A stretch of 64,000 bases of DNA from contig JAHBUY010000006.1 of the NCBI GenBank assembly GCA_019637795.1, positions 178,330-242,329 of the forward strand. The letters are read 5' to 3'. This document shows positions 18,078-26,995 of the stretch, piece after piece; position 1 is the stretch's first letter; each line of letters starts with the position of its first letter. The translations under genes were made by a program, and so were the position numbers. This DNA is from a bacterium. GTDB taxonomy: Bacteria; Desulfobacterota; Binatia; HRBIN30; CADEER01. The notes under the pieces were generated by a model. The model made no database searches. It was not told the DNA's origin and was given only the letters and a program-made list of their open reading frames with translations.

Positions 18078-19808
18078 ATGCCGCTCGCCCGCCGTCCCGG
18101 CCCGCAGCGCCGCGAGTTGCCCATCGCGGGCGCGTGGTGGATCGACCTGCTGATCGTCGTCGCGCTGGCGGCGCTGGTGGCCGGCGTCGTCGCCCTCGCC
18201 CGCCGCTGGACGGCGCCGCTGCGCCCGACCGTCGACATCGACCTCTCGCTGTGCGCGCTCCCCGGCTACACCCTGCTGTCGCTGGCGCGCGGCGTCGCCG
18301 CCTACCTGCTGTCGCTCGCCTTCACGCTCGTCTACGGCAGCATCGCCGCCCACCGGCGCGTGGCCGAGCGGGTGATGATCCCGGTGCTCGACATCCTCCA
18401 GGGCATCCCCGTGCTCGGCTTCCTCCCCGGTCTGGTGCTCGGCATGGTGGCGCTGTTCCCCGGCTCGAACATCGGCCTCGAGCTCGCCTGCGTGGTGATG
18501 ATCTTCACCGGCCAGGTGTGGAACATGACCTTCTCGTCCTACGGCTCGCTGCGCGCCGTCCCGCTCGAGCTGCGCGAGGCGGCGCGCGTCTACCGCTTCG
18601 GCTGGTGGAAGACCTTCAGCGTCGTCGAAGTGCCGGCGGCGATGATCGGCCTGGTGTGGAACTCGATGATGTCGATGGCCGGGGGCTGGTTCTTCCTCAC
18701 CGTCAACGAGGCGTTCACCCTCGGCGACCACGACTTCCGCCTGCCCGGCATCGGGTCGTACATGAGCGTCGCCATCGACCGCGGCGACGTCCGCGCCATG
18801 GCCGCCGCCACCGTGGCGATGATCGTCATGATCGTCGTCGTCGACCAGCTCGTCTGGCGCCCGGCGCTCGCCTGGGCGCAGAAGTTCAAGCTCGAGGAGA
18901 CCGAGGCCGACGTCGGCGCCACCTCCTGGGTGCTCGCCCTGCTGCGGCGGTCGCGCGCCATCGCCTGGGCGGAGCAGCGGGCGGCGCGGGTGCTGGCCCT
19001 GTTCGAGAGTCGGGCCGCCGCCGCGCCCTCCGCTGCCGCCGGCGAGAGCGGTCGCGCCGCGTCCCGCCTGCTCGGCGCGGGGGTCGGGCTCGGCTTCGCC
19101 GCGCTGGCGCTGCTCGGCGCCGCCCATCTGGTGACGATGCTGCACGCGCTCACCGCCGCCGAGTGGCGCCAGCTCGCCGCCGCGCTCGGCCTCACCTTCC
19201 TCCGCACCTACGCGGCGCTCGCCATCGGCGCCCTGTGGACGGTGCCGGTCGGCATCTGGATCGGCCTCTCCCCCGCCCGCACCCGCATCCTGCAGCCGAT
19301 CATCCAGGTCGCCGCCGCCTTCCCGGCGCCGATGATCTTCCCCCTCGTCACCCTCGCCATCCTCGCCGCCGGCGTGCCGTTCGCCTGGGGCTGCGTGGCG
19401 CTGATGCTGCTCGGCTCGCAGTGGTACATCCTCTTCAACGTCCTCGCCGGCGCCGGCGCCATGCCGCACGATCTGCGCGAGGTCGCCGCGGTCTGCGGCC
19501 TCGGCCGCTGGGCGCGCTGGCGCACCCTCTACCTGCCGGCGATCGTCCCCTACCTGATCACCGGTCTGATCACCGCCGCCGGCGGCGCCTGGAACGCCAG
19601 CATCGTCGCCGAGTACGTGCGCTACCGCGGCGACACGCTGATCGCGCCCGGCCTCGGCTCGCTGATCACCACCGCCACCGCCGCCGGCAACTTCCCCCTC
19701 CTCGCGGCCGGCGTGCTGACCATGTCGCTCGGCATCGTCGCCATCAACCGGACGGTGTGGCGCCGCCTCGGGCGGTACGCGGACGCGCGCTTCAGCCTGA
19801 ACCGCTGA
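18078..19808 (+). CDS. ABC transporter permease, fused double BPD domain
   Basis: 576 residues. Two binding-protein-dependent permease domains lie in tandem (about residues 70-270 and 370-570), each with an EAA-type coupling loop: ELREAARVYRFGWWKTF in the first and DLREVAAVCGLGRWARW in the second. About twelve membrane helices are visible, with a ~60-residue polar linker between halves. A complete translocation pore in one chain matches the single ATPase upstream (a likely homodimer of ATPases). GAGG precedes the ATG by 7 bp. The operon has no partner binding protein. Confidence 0.92.
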   Translation: MPLARRPGPQRRELPIAGAWWIDLLIVVALAALVAGVVALARRWTAPLRPTVDIDLSLCALPGYTLLSLARGVAAYLLSLAFTLVYGSIAAHRRVAERVMIPVLDILQGIPVLGFLPGLVLGMVALFPGSNIGLELACVVMIFTGQVWNMTFSSYGSLRAVPLELREAARVYRFGWWKTFSVVEVPAAMIGLVWNSMMSMAGGWFFLTVNEAFTLGDHDFRLPGIGSYMSVAIDRGDVRAMAAATVAMIVMIVVVDQLVWRPALAWAQKFKLEETEADVGATSWVLALLRRSRAIAWAEQRAARVLALFESRAAAAPSAAAGESGRAASRLLGAGVGLGFAALALLGAAHLVTMLHALTAAEWRQLAAALGLTFLRTYAALAIGALWTVPVGIWIGLSPARTRILQPIIQVAAAFPAPMIFPLVTLAILAAGVPFAWGCVALMLLGSQWYILFNVLAGAGAMPHDLREVAAVCGLGRWARWRTLYLPAIVPYLITGLITAAGGAWNASIVAEYVRYRGDTLIAPGLGSLITTATAAGNFPLLAAGVLTMSLGIVAINRTVWRRLGRYADARFSLNR

Positions 19809-19927
19809 CCGTCAGCCGACGGGGAATCCCCCGCGCTGGCGGAGCCCGGTCGTCGCTGCCGGGTGGCGCTCCGGCGCTTGAGCAACGCGCCCCGGCCGGA
19901 GCATGGTGGGCGCCGGGGGGAAGCAGA

Positions 19928-21277
19928 ATGGTGGTCGCTCTTGCGTTCGCGCTGCTGATCGCCGCCGCGCCCGCGGTCGCCGACAGCTTCGTGGTCGAGA
20001 CCAATTCCTATCTCATCGGCCAGGCGCCGGACTGGCTCGACGACGCCACCGTCGTCTGGCACGACCCGCTGCCGCGCGACGAGGACAACGACGGCACGCG
20101 CCAGATCTACCGCTCGCGGCTCGACGGCCGCGACACGGTCTGCCTCACCTGCGGCCTCGAGGGACCGAACCAGGTGCCGGTGGTGCGCCCGGGCGGCGAC
20201 TGGATCCTCTTCCACTCCTGGGCCGGTCACCAGGTGAAGATCGGCGGCCCCGGCTTCGGCGGCATCGGCTCCGAGGTGTGGGTGATGCGGCCCGACGGCA
20301 GCCAGCGCACCAACCTCACCAACGACGGCGAATTCCACGACAACTTCCACGCCTACTGGTCGCCCGACGGCACCCACATCGCCTGGACCTCGCTCAACTG
20401 GAACCCCGCCGACGGCGGCAACGGCCGCTCCGACGTTCGCGTCGCCCGCTTCGACCCCGACGGCCCCGACGGCCCGCGCCTGGTCGGCGCGCACGTCGTC
20501 CGCCCCGGCAACGGCCACTGGTACGAGACCCAGTGGTGGGCGCCCGACGGCTCGGGATTCCTCTACACCGAGACCGTCGACACGGCGATCAACCCGGAGC
20601 TCTTCTTCTGCCGTCTGCCCGATCGCGACCGCGGCACGTGCCGCCGCACCCGTCTCACCTTCGACCCGGCCTGGGACGAGCAGGCGATCTTCACCCCGGA
20701 CATGCGGCGCATCCTCTTCATGTCGTCGCGCAACCTTCCCGGCGCCCACAACGACTGGGCCCACACCGCCCAGCTCCTCGACCTGCCGGCGAGCTACGAC
20801 TACCAACTCATCCTGTTCGTGTTCAGCGACAGCTTCCTGCAGCCGATCCTCGAGCAGGCCACCGACCTCTACGAGATGGAGCTCGAGTGGAACGCCGCCC
20901 GCACCCGCTTCCAGCCCGGCCGCCTGCGCCGCCTCACCCGCTCCGGCAGCGACGGCTGGGTGATCCCCGAATTCGCCTGGGATCCCAGGGGCGAACGCCT
21001 GCTCTGGTCCGAGGCCAGGTTCACCGACGGCCGCCGCGTCGACCAGGGCTGCGTCGTCCGCAGGCTGCGTCGCGACTTCATCGCCCGCCTGCGCGGCGTC
21101 GACCGGGTCGAGAAGATCCCCTTCGGCATCGCCAGCGAGATGCGCGACGCCGCCGCGGCGCTGCTCGGCGACCCGCCGTCCTTTGCCCACCAGGGCCTCG
21201 GCTGCGGCGGCGCCGACCCGACACGGGAGCCGTCCTTCGTCCAGGAAACCCGCATCGGCCGCTACGTCCGGCGCTGA
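19928..21277 (+). CDS. Secreted TolB-like beta-propeller protein
   Basis: 449 residues with a cleavable signal peptide (ALAFALLIAAAPAVADS). The mature protein shows repeated PD40/TolB-type blades: VWVMRPDGSQRTNLTNDGE, YWSPDGTHIAW and WWAPDGSGFLYTE. A CLTCG sequence contains two Cys but not CxxCH, so it is not a heme site. It precedes the HzsA-like diheme propeller gene by 129 bp, and both are probably periplasmic or extracellular partners. The role is unknown; similar propellers bind other proteins or carbohydrates. Confidence 0.8.
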   Translation: MVVALAFALLIAAAPAVADSFVVETNSYLIGQAPDWLDDATVVWHDPLPRDEDNDGTRQIYRSRLDGRDTVCLTCGLEGPNQVPVVRPGGDWILFHSWAGHQVKIGGPGFGGIGSEVWVMRPDGSQRTNLTNDGEFHDNFHAYWSPDGTHIAWTSLNWNPADGGNGRSDVRVARFDPDGPDGPRLVGAHVVRPGNGHWYETQWWAPDGSGFLYTETVDTAINPELFFCRLPDRDRGTCRRTRLTFDPAWDEQAIFTPDMRRILFMSSRNLPGAHNDWAHTAQLLDLPASYDYQLILFVFSDSFLQPILEQATDLYEMELEWNAARTRFQPGRLRRLTRSGSDGWVIPEFAWDPRGERLLWSEARFTDGRRVDQGCVVRRLRRDFIARLRGVDRVEKIPFGIASEMRDAAAALLGDPPSFAHQGLGCGGADPTREPSFVQETRIGRYVRR

Positions 21278-21406
21278 CCCGCCGCCGCGCGCCACCGGGG
21301 CGCCAACCGGATATCTCGGCCGCCCCCGCCGGTCGCGCCGTCGCTCGCCACCCCGCGGCCCTCTGCCCGTGGCACCGGCGTTGCTCGGCTTGAAGGTGCG
21401 AACTTC

Positions 21407-24400
21407 ATGCGTTGGTGGCGTGACATATCGAGTGCGCTGCTGGCCGCCGTGCTGCTGGCGCCGCCGGCGGCGCGGGCGGTGTCGTACGACATCGTCTACG
21501 TGCGCCAGCCGCGCTTCGGCGACGCCACCAACACCACCTGGCCGGAGGTGGCGCACCCGGCGAGGATCGATCCCGGCGCCGACCTGATGTTGCTGCACCC
21601 GGACGGTCGCGAGGAGGTGCTGGTCGCCGGCGGCGTCGGCGCGGTCACCGATCCGTTCGTCTCGTTCGACGCGCGGTGGGTCTACTACAGCTACTTCTAC
21701 GATGCCCGGCCGCAGGGCTACAACGCGCAGCGCGATCTGCCCTGGAACGGCGCCGACATCTTCCGCATCAACCTGCAGACGCGCGCCATCGAGCAGCTCA
21801 CCTTCCAGGAGGTCACCCCCAACACCGGGGCCGGGCGGTTCGACGAATCGAACCCCGTCAACCCGCCGAGCCAGTACGATCGCCTCGGGTACGGCATCCT
21901 CAACCTCGGCCCGGCGCCGGTCGCCGGCGGCCGCGTCGCCTTCACCAGCAACCGCAACGGCTTCGTGCCGCCGCGCGGCCTCACCACGCCGACCATGCAG
22001 CTCTTCGTCATGGACGCCGACGGCGGCAACGTCACCCAGATCGCGCCGATGAACATCGGCAGCGCGCTGCACCCGACGCCGCTGGTCGACGGCCGCCTGC
22101 TCTTCAGCTCGCTCGAATCGCAGGGCCTGCGCGACGAACGCATGTGGGGGATCTGGTCGATCTGGCCCGACGGCCGGCACTGGGATCCGGTGGTCAGCGC
22201 CTTCCTCAGCGGCCAGGCCTTCCACTTCATGACCCAGCTCTCCAACACCGATCTGGTGGTGGTCGACTACTACAATCTCAACAACAACGGCTTCGGCACC
22301 CTGCTCCGCCTGCCGGTGCAGCCGCCCCCCGGCACGCCGCGCTTCCATTCCGCCTTCCCGGCGCAGAACCCGGCGATCGCGCAGACCGTCGGCGGCGGCT
22401 TCCCGTACCCGTTCCGCATGGCCTTCACGCCGCGCGGCCTGTTCAACATGACGCCGTTCACGCACGGCGAGGACGAGGCGGCGCCGATCGGCGGCAACGG
22501 CAAGCGGGTCGGCAAATTCACCCAGCCGAGCGGCGCGCCCGACAACGACCTGCTGGTGGTCTGGTCGCCGGGCCCGTGCAACGACCTCAACCGGCCGACC
22601 GCCCTCCCCTACTACGATGCCGGCCTCTACCTGATCCCGAACGCCGCCACGGTCACCAACCCGAGCCAGTTGGTGCCGATCAAGAACGATCCCAACTACA
22701 ACGAAGCCTGGCCGCGCGCGGTGGTGCCGTACTCCGCGGTGCACGGCGTCGCCGAGCCGGCCGCCATCCCGTGGCTGCCCAACGACGGCGCCCTGCGCCC
22801 CGAGCTGCCGGCCGGCACGCCGTACGGGCTGGTCGGCAGCAGCAGCGTCTACAAGCGCGAGAGCTTCCCCGGCTTCGTGCCCTCGTGGTCCGACACCTTC
22901 GATGGCCTCGACGCCTTCAACACCGCCGAGAACGGCCAGAGCAGCAACTGGGAGTGGCAGGGGGCCGACGCCGGCAGATACGACAACGGCGACATCTGGG
23001 CGATCCGCATCGTCGGCATGGAGCCGAACACGCACCGCAGCTACGGCCCCAACGGCGGCCCCAGCGGCGGCTCGCGCTTCTCCTCGCACGCCGGCGAGAA
23101 GCTGCGCATCCTGGGCGAGATCCCGCTGCGCAAGCTCGCCGCCGGCGGCGCGCCGCTGCTCGACGGCGAGGGCAACCCCGACACCAGCTTTCTCGTCAAG
23201 GTGCCGGCCGATTCGCCGTTCACCTTCCAGACCCTCGACCGCAACGGCATGGTGCTCAACGCCGCCCAGACCTGGCACCAGGTGCGGCCGGGCGAGGTGC
23301 GGACCGACTGCGGCGGCTGCCACGCCCACAGCCAGTTGCCGCTCGACTTCGCCACCACGGCGGCGGCGCAGCCCGGGTATCCGGTCGCCGACCTGGGCGC
23401 GACGACGCCGCTGCTGAGCAAGGATGCGCAGGGCAACCCCAGCCTGCGCACGGTGAACGCGCCGCTGATCACGGTCGAGTTCCTGCGCGACATCCGCCCG
23501 CTGCTGCAGCGCAGTTGCGTGCCCTGCCACACGCGCAGCGCGACGAGCCCGCCGGGCGCCTTGGTGCTCGACGACTACGCCAGCGTCGGCGGTCTGCCCG
23601 GCGATTACGTCCGCCTCGCCGACGACCGGCGGGCGCGCTGGGGCTATCCGCCGCTGGTCGACGTCGGCGGGCCGGCCTGGCGGCAGAGCAACGCCAGCCG
23701 CTACGTGCGCATGTTCCAGAGCCGGCGCAGCCTGCTGATGTGGAAGCTGTACGGCCAGCGCCTCGACGGCTGGCGCAACGCCGACCACCCGACCGAAGCG
23801 GTGCCCGGCAACCGGGCGACCCTGCCCGCCGGCGCCGACGTCAACGCCGCCGACCTCGATTTCACCGGCCTGATGATGCCGCCGCCGGGCAGCGGCGCGG
23901 CGCCGTTGAGCGAGGACGAGAAGATGCTGTTCGCGCGCTGGATCGACCTCGGCTGCCCGATCGACTGGGACCAGAGCGCCTACGGCTGGTTCCTCGACGA
24001 CCTGCGCCCGAGCCTGGACGTCAGCCTGCCGCGGCCCGGCGCCAACCCCGCCCCACTGACGCTGCTGCGCCTCGGCGCCGCCGACGCCCACACCGGCGTC
24101 GACTGGTCGACCCTGTCGGTGCGGGCGACCTTCCCCGTGAACGGCCGCGCCGCCGGCGCCCAGCTCGCCGATCTCGCGACGAGCGCCGGCCAGGGCATCC
24201 GCGCCATCGCGTTGAGCCCATCGATCAGTTCCCTCGCCGACGGCACGCTGACCGTCAGCGTCGCCGACGTGCAGGGCAACGTCAGCCGCGTCGCCCGCCA
24301 CTTCTCGGTGCCGGGCGCCGCCGGCACGCCGACCGCGACGCCCACCGCGACCGCGCTGCCGCCGACGCCGACCGTCACCCGCACCCGCACCGTCACCGCC

Positions 24401-25330
24401 ACGCGCACGATCACGCCCACCGCGACCATCACGCCGACGCCGGCGCCGACGGTCGCGGTCGGCGGCGACGTGCGCTACTACCGCGGCGATCGCCCGGTGG
24501 ACGCCGTCATCATCGCCGGCGCCAGCAGCGGCGCCGACGGCGCGTACTCGCTCACCGCCCCGCTCGGCGCGCCGCTGACCCTCTCGCCCCGCCGCGGCGG
24601 CGGCCTGAGCGGCGCCGTCACCGCTCTCGACGCCGCCTGGATCCTGCAGTACCTCGCCGGCCAGCGCAGCATGGACGCCGAACAGCGCCTGGCCTGCGAC
24701 GTCACCGGCAACGGCAGCCTCAGCACCCTCGACGCGACGCGCATCCTGCAATGGGCCGTCGGCGGCTCCGACCCCTTCCCCGCCGCCACCCTCTGCGGCT
24801 CGGACTGGCTCTTCTTCCCCGACGTCGCCGGCGGGCCGCCGCCCACCCTCGTCGCACCGTCCTTCGCCGGCGGCCAGTGCCAGCGCGGCGCCATCGTCCA
24901 TCAGCCGCTGGCCGGCGCCGCCGCCGCGCAGCGCTTCCGCGCCGCCGCCCTCGGCGACTGCACCGGCAACTGGCTCGCGGGCGCGGCGCTGCGGGCGCGC
25001 GCCGCCGCTCCGTTCACCGTCACCGCCTCCCGCCCACGCCGCGCCCGCGGCCAGCTCCGCCTCCCCATCCAGGTCGCCGGCGGCGGCTTCTCCGCCGTCG
25101 AGCTCTCCCTGCGCGCCGACCCGTCGCTGCGGTTGCGCGCCGTGCGGCTCTCGCCCCCCGTCGGCGCCGCCGTCCGCCATCGCGTCAGCGGCGGCGACAC
25201 CATCCGCATCGCCGTCGCCAGCCCCCGCCCCCTCGAGCGCCTGCATCTCGTCCCCGTCTTCGACGGCCCCGGCCGCGCCGCCCTCACCGCCAGCCGCGTC
25301 GACGACCTCCCCCAGCAACGCCTGGACTAG
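21407..25330 (+). CDS. HzsA-like diheme beta-propeller protein with dockerin and cohesin-like tail
   Basis: 1307 residues with a signal peptide (residues ~8-24). A large propeller (~30-500) contains FVMDADGGNVTQI and the segment around FPYPFRMAFTPRGLF, typical of hydrazine-synthase-alpha-like proteins. Two c-type heme motifs follow: CGGCH at residue 635 and CVPCH at 704. After a beta-sandwich come a TPT/TVTRT linker (~965-1020), a dockerin-like pair (LDAAWILQYLAG and LDATRILQWAVGG, each preceded by a Ca-loop-like stretch) and a C-terminal beta-rich domain reminiscent of cohesin. It is exported and probably an electron-transfer or substrate-binding cytochrome. True hydrazine synthesis is unlikely without HzsB/C. 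Confidence 0.85.
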   Translation: MRWWRDISSALLAAVLLAPPAARAVSYDIVYVRQPRFGDATNTTWPEVAHPARIDPGADLMLLHPDGREEVLVAGGVGAVTDPFVSFDARWVYYSYFYDARPQGYNAQRDLPWNGADIFRINLQTRAIEQLTFQEVTPNTGAGRFDESNPVNPPSQYDRLGYGILNLGPAPVAGGRVAFTSNRNGFVPPRGLTTPTMQLFVMDADGGNVTQIAPMNIGSALHPTPLVDGRLLFSSLESQGLRDERMWGIWSIWPDGRHWDPVVSAFLSGQAFHFMTQLSNTDLVVVDYYNLNNNGFGTLLRLPVQPPPGTPRFHSAFPAQNPAIAQTVGGGFPYPFRMAFTPRGLFNMTPFTHGEDEAAPIGGNGKRVGKFTQPSGAPDNDLLVVWSPGPCNDLNRPTALPYYDAGLYLIPNAATVTNPSQLVPIKNDPNYNEAWPRAVVPYSAVHGVAEPAAIPWLPNDGALRPELPAGTPYGLVGSSSVYKRESFPGFVPSWSDTFDGLDAFNTAENGQSSNWEWQGADAGRYDNGDIWAIRIVGMEPNTHRSYGPNGGPSGGSRFSSHAGEKLRILGEIPLRKLAAGGAPLLDGEGNPDTSFLVKVPADSPFTFQTLDRNGMVLNAAQTWHQVRPGEVRTDCGGCHAHSQLPLDFATTAAAQPGYPVADLGATTPLLSKDAQGNPSLRTVNAPLITVEFLRDIRPLLQRSCVPCHTRSATSPPGALVLDDYASVGGLPGDYVRLADDRRARWGYPPLVDVGGPAWRQSNASRYVRMFQSRRSLLMWKLYGQRLDGWRNADHPTEAVPGNRATLPAGADVNAADLDFTGLMMPPPGSGAAPLSEDEKMLFARWIDLGCPIDWDQSAYGWFLDDLRPSLDVSLPRPGANPAPLTLLRLGAADAHTGVDWSTLSVRATFPVNGRAAGAQLADLATSAGQGIRAIALSPSISSLADGTLTVSVADVQGNVSRVARHFSVPGAAGTPTATPTATALPPTPTVTRTRTVTATRTITPTATITPTPAPTVAVGGDVRYYRGDRPVDAVIIAGASSGADGAYSLTAPLGAPLTLSPRRGGGLSGAVTALDAAWILQYLAGQRSMDAEQRLACDVTGNGSLSTLDATRILQWAVGGSDPFPAATLCGSDWLFFPDVAGGPPPTLVAPSFAGGQCQRGAIVHQPLAGAAAAQRFRAAALGDCTGNWLAGAALRARAAAPFTVTASRPRRARGQLRLPIQVAGGGFSAVELSLRADPSLRLRAVRLSPPVGAAVRHRVSGGDTIRIAVASPRPLERLHLVPVFDGPGRAALTASRVDDLPQQRLD

Positions 25331-25442
25331 ACCGGCGGCATGGCGACCCGCGGTACCGCCTGACCTCGACCGGCGAGCCCCTTGAAGACCGGTCGGATCC
25401 CATCTACCACCGCCCCACGAGCCCTCGCGCGATGACCCGCGA

Positions 25443-25490
25443 GCCCACAGCGTCCGCCGGACTGAACCGGCGGCTCACTCCGCGTTGGGC
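25443..25490 (+). other. Degenerate attC (integron recombination) site
   Basis: A 48-bp imperfect palindrome starts GCCCACA and ends with the perfect core GTTGGGC (GTTRRRY, 25484-25490). The inner stem CCGCCGG/CCGGCGG (25454-25460, 25467-25473) encloses ACTGAA. The 3' arm CGGCGGCTCACTCCGCGTT has the look of a typical attC L'-R' arm, while the 5' arm is shortened. The hicA start lies 18 bp downstream, as expected at the head of a gene cassette. Confidence 0.5.
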
Positions 25491-25508
25491 TGAGGAGAGG
25501 CCGAATCG

Positions 25509-25706
25509 GTGCCGCCGAAGATTCGAGAGCTCATCGCCAACCTCGAGCATGCAGGCTTCAGCAACCGCGGCGGCAAAGGCAGCCATCGGAACTTCGTCCA
25601 TCCGAGGGTGAGCAAGCCAGTGGTTCTTTCGGGCAACCTGGGCGATGATGCCAAGCAGTATCAGGTCCGGGCTGTGAAGCTCGCGATCGAGGAGTCGAGC
25701 AGATGA
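25509..25706 (+). CDS. hicA: HicA family mRNA-interferase toxin
   Basis: 65 residues with a GTG start; GAGGAG lies upstream. The short double-stranded-RNA-binding-like fold is recognisable from RELIANLEHAGFSNRGGKGS followed by HRNFVHP, with the catalytic His in GSHRNF. HicA cleaves mRNA and is neutralised by HicB. The ATG of hicB overlaps its end by 4 bp (ATGA), ensuring coupled synthesis. Base composition is less GC-biased than in neighbouring genes. The gene begins 18 bp after an attC-like site. Confidence 0.9.
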   Translation: MPPKIRELIANLEHAGFSNRGGKGSHRNFVHPRVSKPVVLSGNLGDDAKQYQVRAVKLAIEESSR

Positions 25707-25942
25707 AGGAGAGCGCGCGCTACGTGAAGATCGTGGAATGGTCAGAAGAGGACCAGTGCTACGTGGGGAGCTCGCCAGGCCTGATCCTCGGAGGGTGCCA
25801 CGGCGCCGACGAACGACAGGTGTTCGACCAGCTCTGCGAGATCGTGGACGACGCCATTGCCCTCTATAAGAGCGAAGGAAAGCCTCTCCCGGCACCGACC
25901 TCTGGACGTGACTTCGCGAACAAGATGCAGCACGTCGCCTGA
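25703..25942 (+). CDS. hicB: HicB family antitoxin (short form)
   Basis: 79 residues. The HicB signature of a partial RNase-H-like fold is seen in VKIVEWSEEDQCYVGSSPGL followed by GCHGADE, and in the helix LCEIVDDAIALYKSEGKPLP. The C-terminal DNA-binding domain of longer HicB proteins is absent, leaving only SGRDFANKMQHVA. It therefore neutralises HicA but may not autoregulate by itself. It is coupled to hicA through an ATGA overlap. Confidence 0.88.
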   Translation: MKESARYVKIVEWSEEDQCYVGSSPGLILGGCHGADERQVFDQLCEIVDDAIALYKSEGKPLPAPTSGRDFANKMQHVA

Positions 25943-26357
25943 CAGCAGCGCTCGACCGCGCGGCTCCGCGGTCCGCGTCGGCTGCCGCGCCGTGTCATTC
26001 GGGCGGCTGCGCCTGCGAGTCGGCCGCCGCCCCACTACAGTGAAAGGACCTATTCCCGTCGACCCCCGTGGCGATGATGCTCTCTGCGGGCGTGATTCCC
26101 GCTGTGGATTGCCGCCATGATCTCGCGTTTGATGTCCATCCTGGCGGGTCGGTGCATCCGTCACGATCGACCCCAAGCGAACTACGTGCGTGATGTACGG
26201 GTGGTTGCCCACTCTCTTGATCCCGACGGGTGCGTTCCATGCGGGACGCACCCGAAACGTCAACCTGGCTGCCGACGCCTTGCGTGCCGCAGTGCTCAGC
26301 CAGTGGCCGCCCAGCCCGCCGGCTTCAGCGCGCGGCTACCGCGAATGATACGGACAA
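25943..26357. other. Non-coding stretch inside the integron-like region
   Basis: About 415 bp between hicB and the second attC-like site. Open frames on both strands are present but none resembles a known protein, and codon usage is irregular. Base composition is more balanced than the flanking chromosome. It could be a decayed cassette whose boundaries I could not find. Confidence 0.4.
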
Positions 26358-26421
26358 ACCTAACTGCAGCCGACGCGGGCCCGCGTCCCGCGGCCCGCGG
26401 CTCATCGCCCAGGCGTTAGCC
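26358..26421 (+). other. attC-like integron recombination site
   Basis: A 64-bp imperfect palindrome begins ACCTAAC (RYYYAAC, 26358-26364) and ends GCGTTAGCC (core GTTAGCC, 26415-26421, one base off GTTRRRY). Inner arms AGCC/GGCT (26368-26371, 26399-26402) and GCGGGC/GCCCGC extend the stem. The 3' arm CGGCTCATCGCCCAGGCGTT is strikingly like the L'-R' arms of classical attC sites. The ATG of the next gene lies 14 bp after the core, the normal cassette layout. Confidence 0.65.
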
Positions 26422-26434
26422 GGAGACTTGCCGC

Positions 26435-26995
26435 ATGGGACTCTTGACCTTCAGCATCAACGTCACCTTGGACGGCTGTGTCGACCATGAGGAGGGGATC
26501 GCCGACGAAGAGACCCACGCCTTCTTTACCGGCCTGATGGACGAGGGCGGGGCGATGCTGTGGGGCCGCGTCACCTACGAGATGATGGAAAGCTTCTGGC
26601 CGGCGGTCGCCGGTGGCGACGTGGAGGCGCCGCCAGCGATCCGCGAGTGGGCGGTCAAGCTTGAGGCCAAGCCGAAGTACGTGGTGTCGTCGACGCGAAA
26701 GAACTTCCCGTGGACCAATAGCCACCACGTCGCCGGCGACCTTCGCACGGGCGTGCAGAAACTGAAGGACGCGACCCCGGCCGGCGTGCTCCTCGGTAGC
26801 GGCCAGCTCGCGACCGCGCTCGACCGGCTGGATCTGATCGATGAGTACAGGTTCCTCGTCCACCCCAGAATCTCCGGCCACGGCCCGACCCTGTACCAGA
26901 GCGGGCTGCCCAGGACGCGACGGCTCGAGCTGGTCTCGGCGAAGCCGCTCCGTAGCGGTGCGGTGGCGATGCACTACCGGCGCGCGAGCGGCTAA
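26435..26995 (+). CDS. RibD/dihydrofolate-reductase-fold family protein (cassette gene)
   Basis: 186 residues. The DHFR-like RibD C-terminal fold is visible: LTFSINVTLDGCVDH, GAMLWGRVTYEMME, KYVVSSTRKN, GVLLGSGQLATAL and IDEYRFLVHPRISGHG. Members bind NADPH, but the reaction of stand-alone forms is mostly unknown. Proteins of this family are frequent on integron cassettes and other mobile DNA. It starts 14 bp after the attC-like core GTTAGCC, and its stop codon lies within GGCTAAC (26990-26996), the exact reverse complement of that core. Confidence 0.88.
   Translation: MGLLTFSINVTLDGCVDHEEGIADEETHAFFTGLMDEGGAMLWGRVTYEMMESFWPAVAGGDVEAPPAIREWAVKLEAKPKYVVSSTRKNFPWTNSHHVAGDLRTGVQKLKDATPAGVLLGSGQLATALDRLDLIDEYRFLVHPRISGHGPTLYQSGLPRTRRLELVSAKPLRSGAVAMHYRRASG

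Noticed and set aside
20145..20165. CLTCG in the TolB-like protein considered as a heme site
   Set aside because: The motif lacks the His following the second Cys needed for CxxCH.
19622..25318. A very long open frame on the minus strand (about 1900 codons) opposite the secreted propeller genes
   Set aside because: Its protein is a Gly/Ala/Val/Arg-rich shadow with no recognisable motif. The + strand genes there have clear signal peptides, heme motifs and conserved domains.
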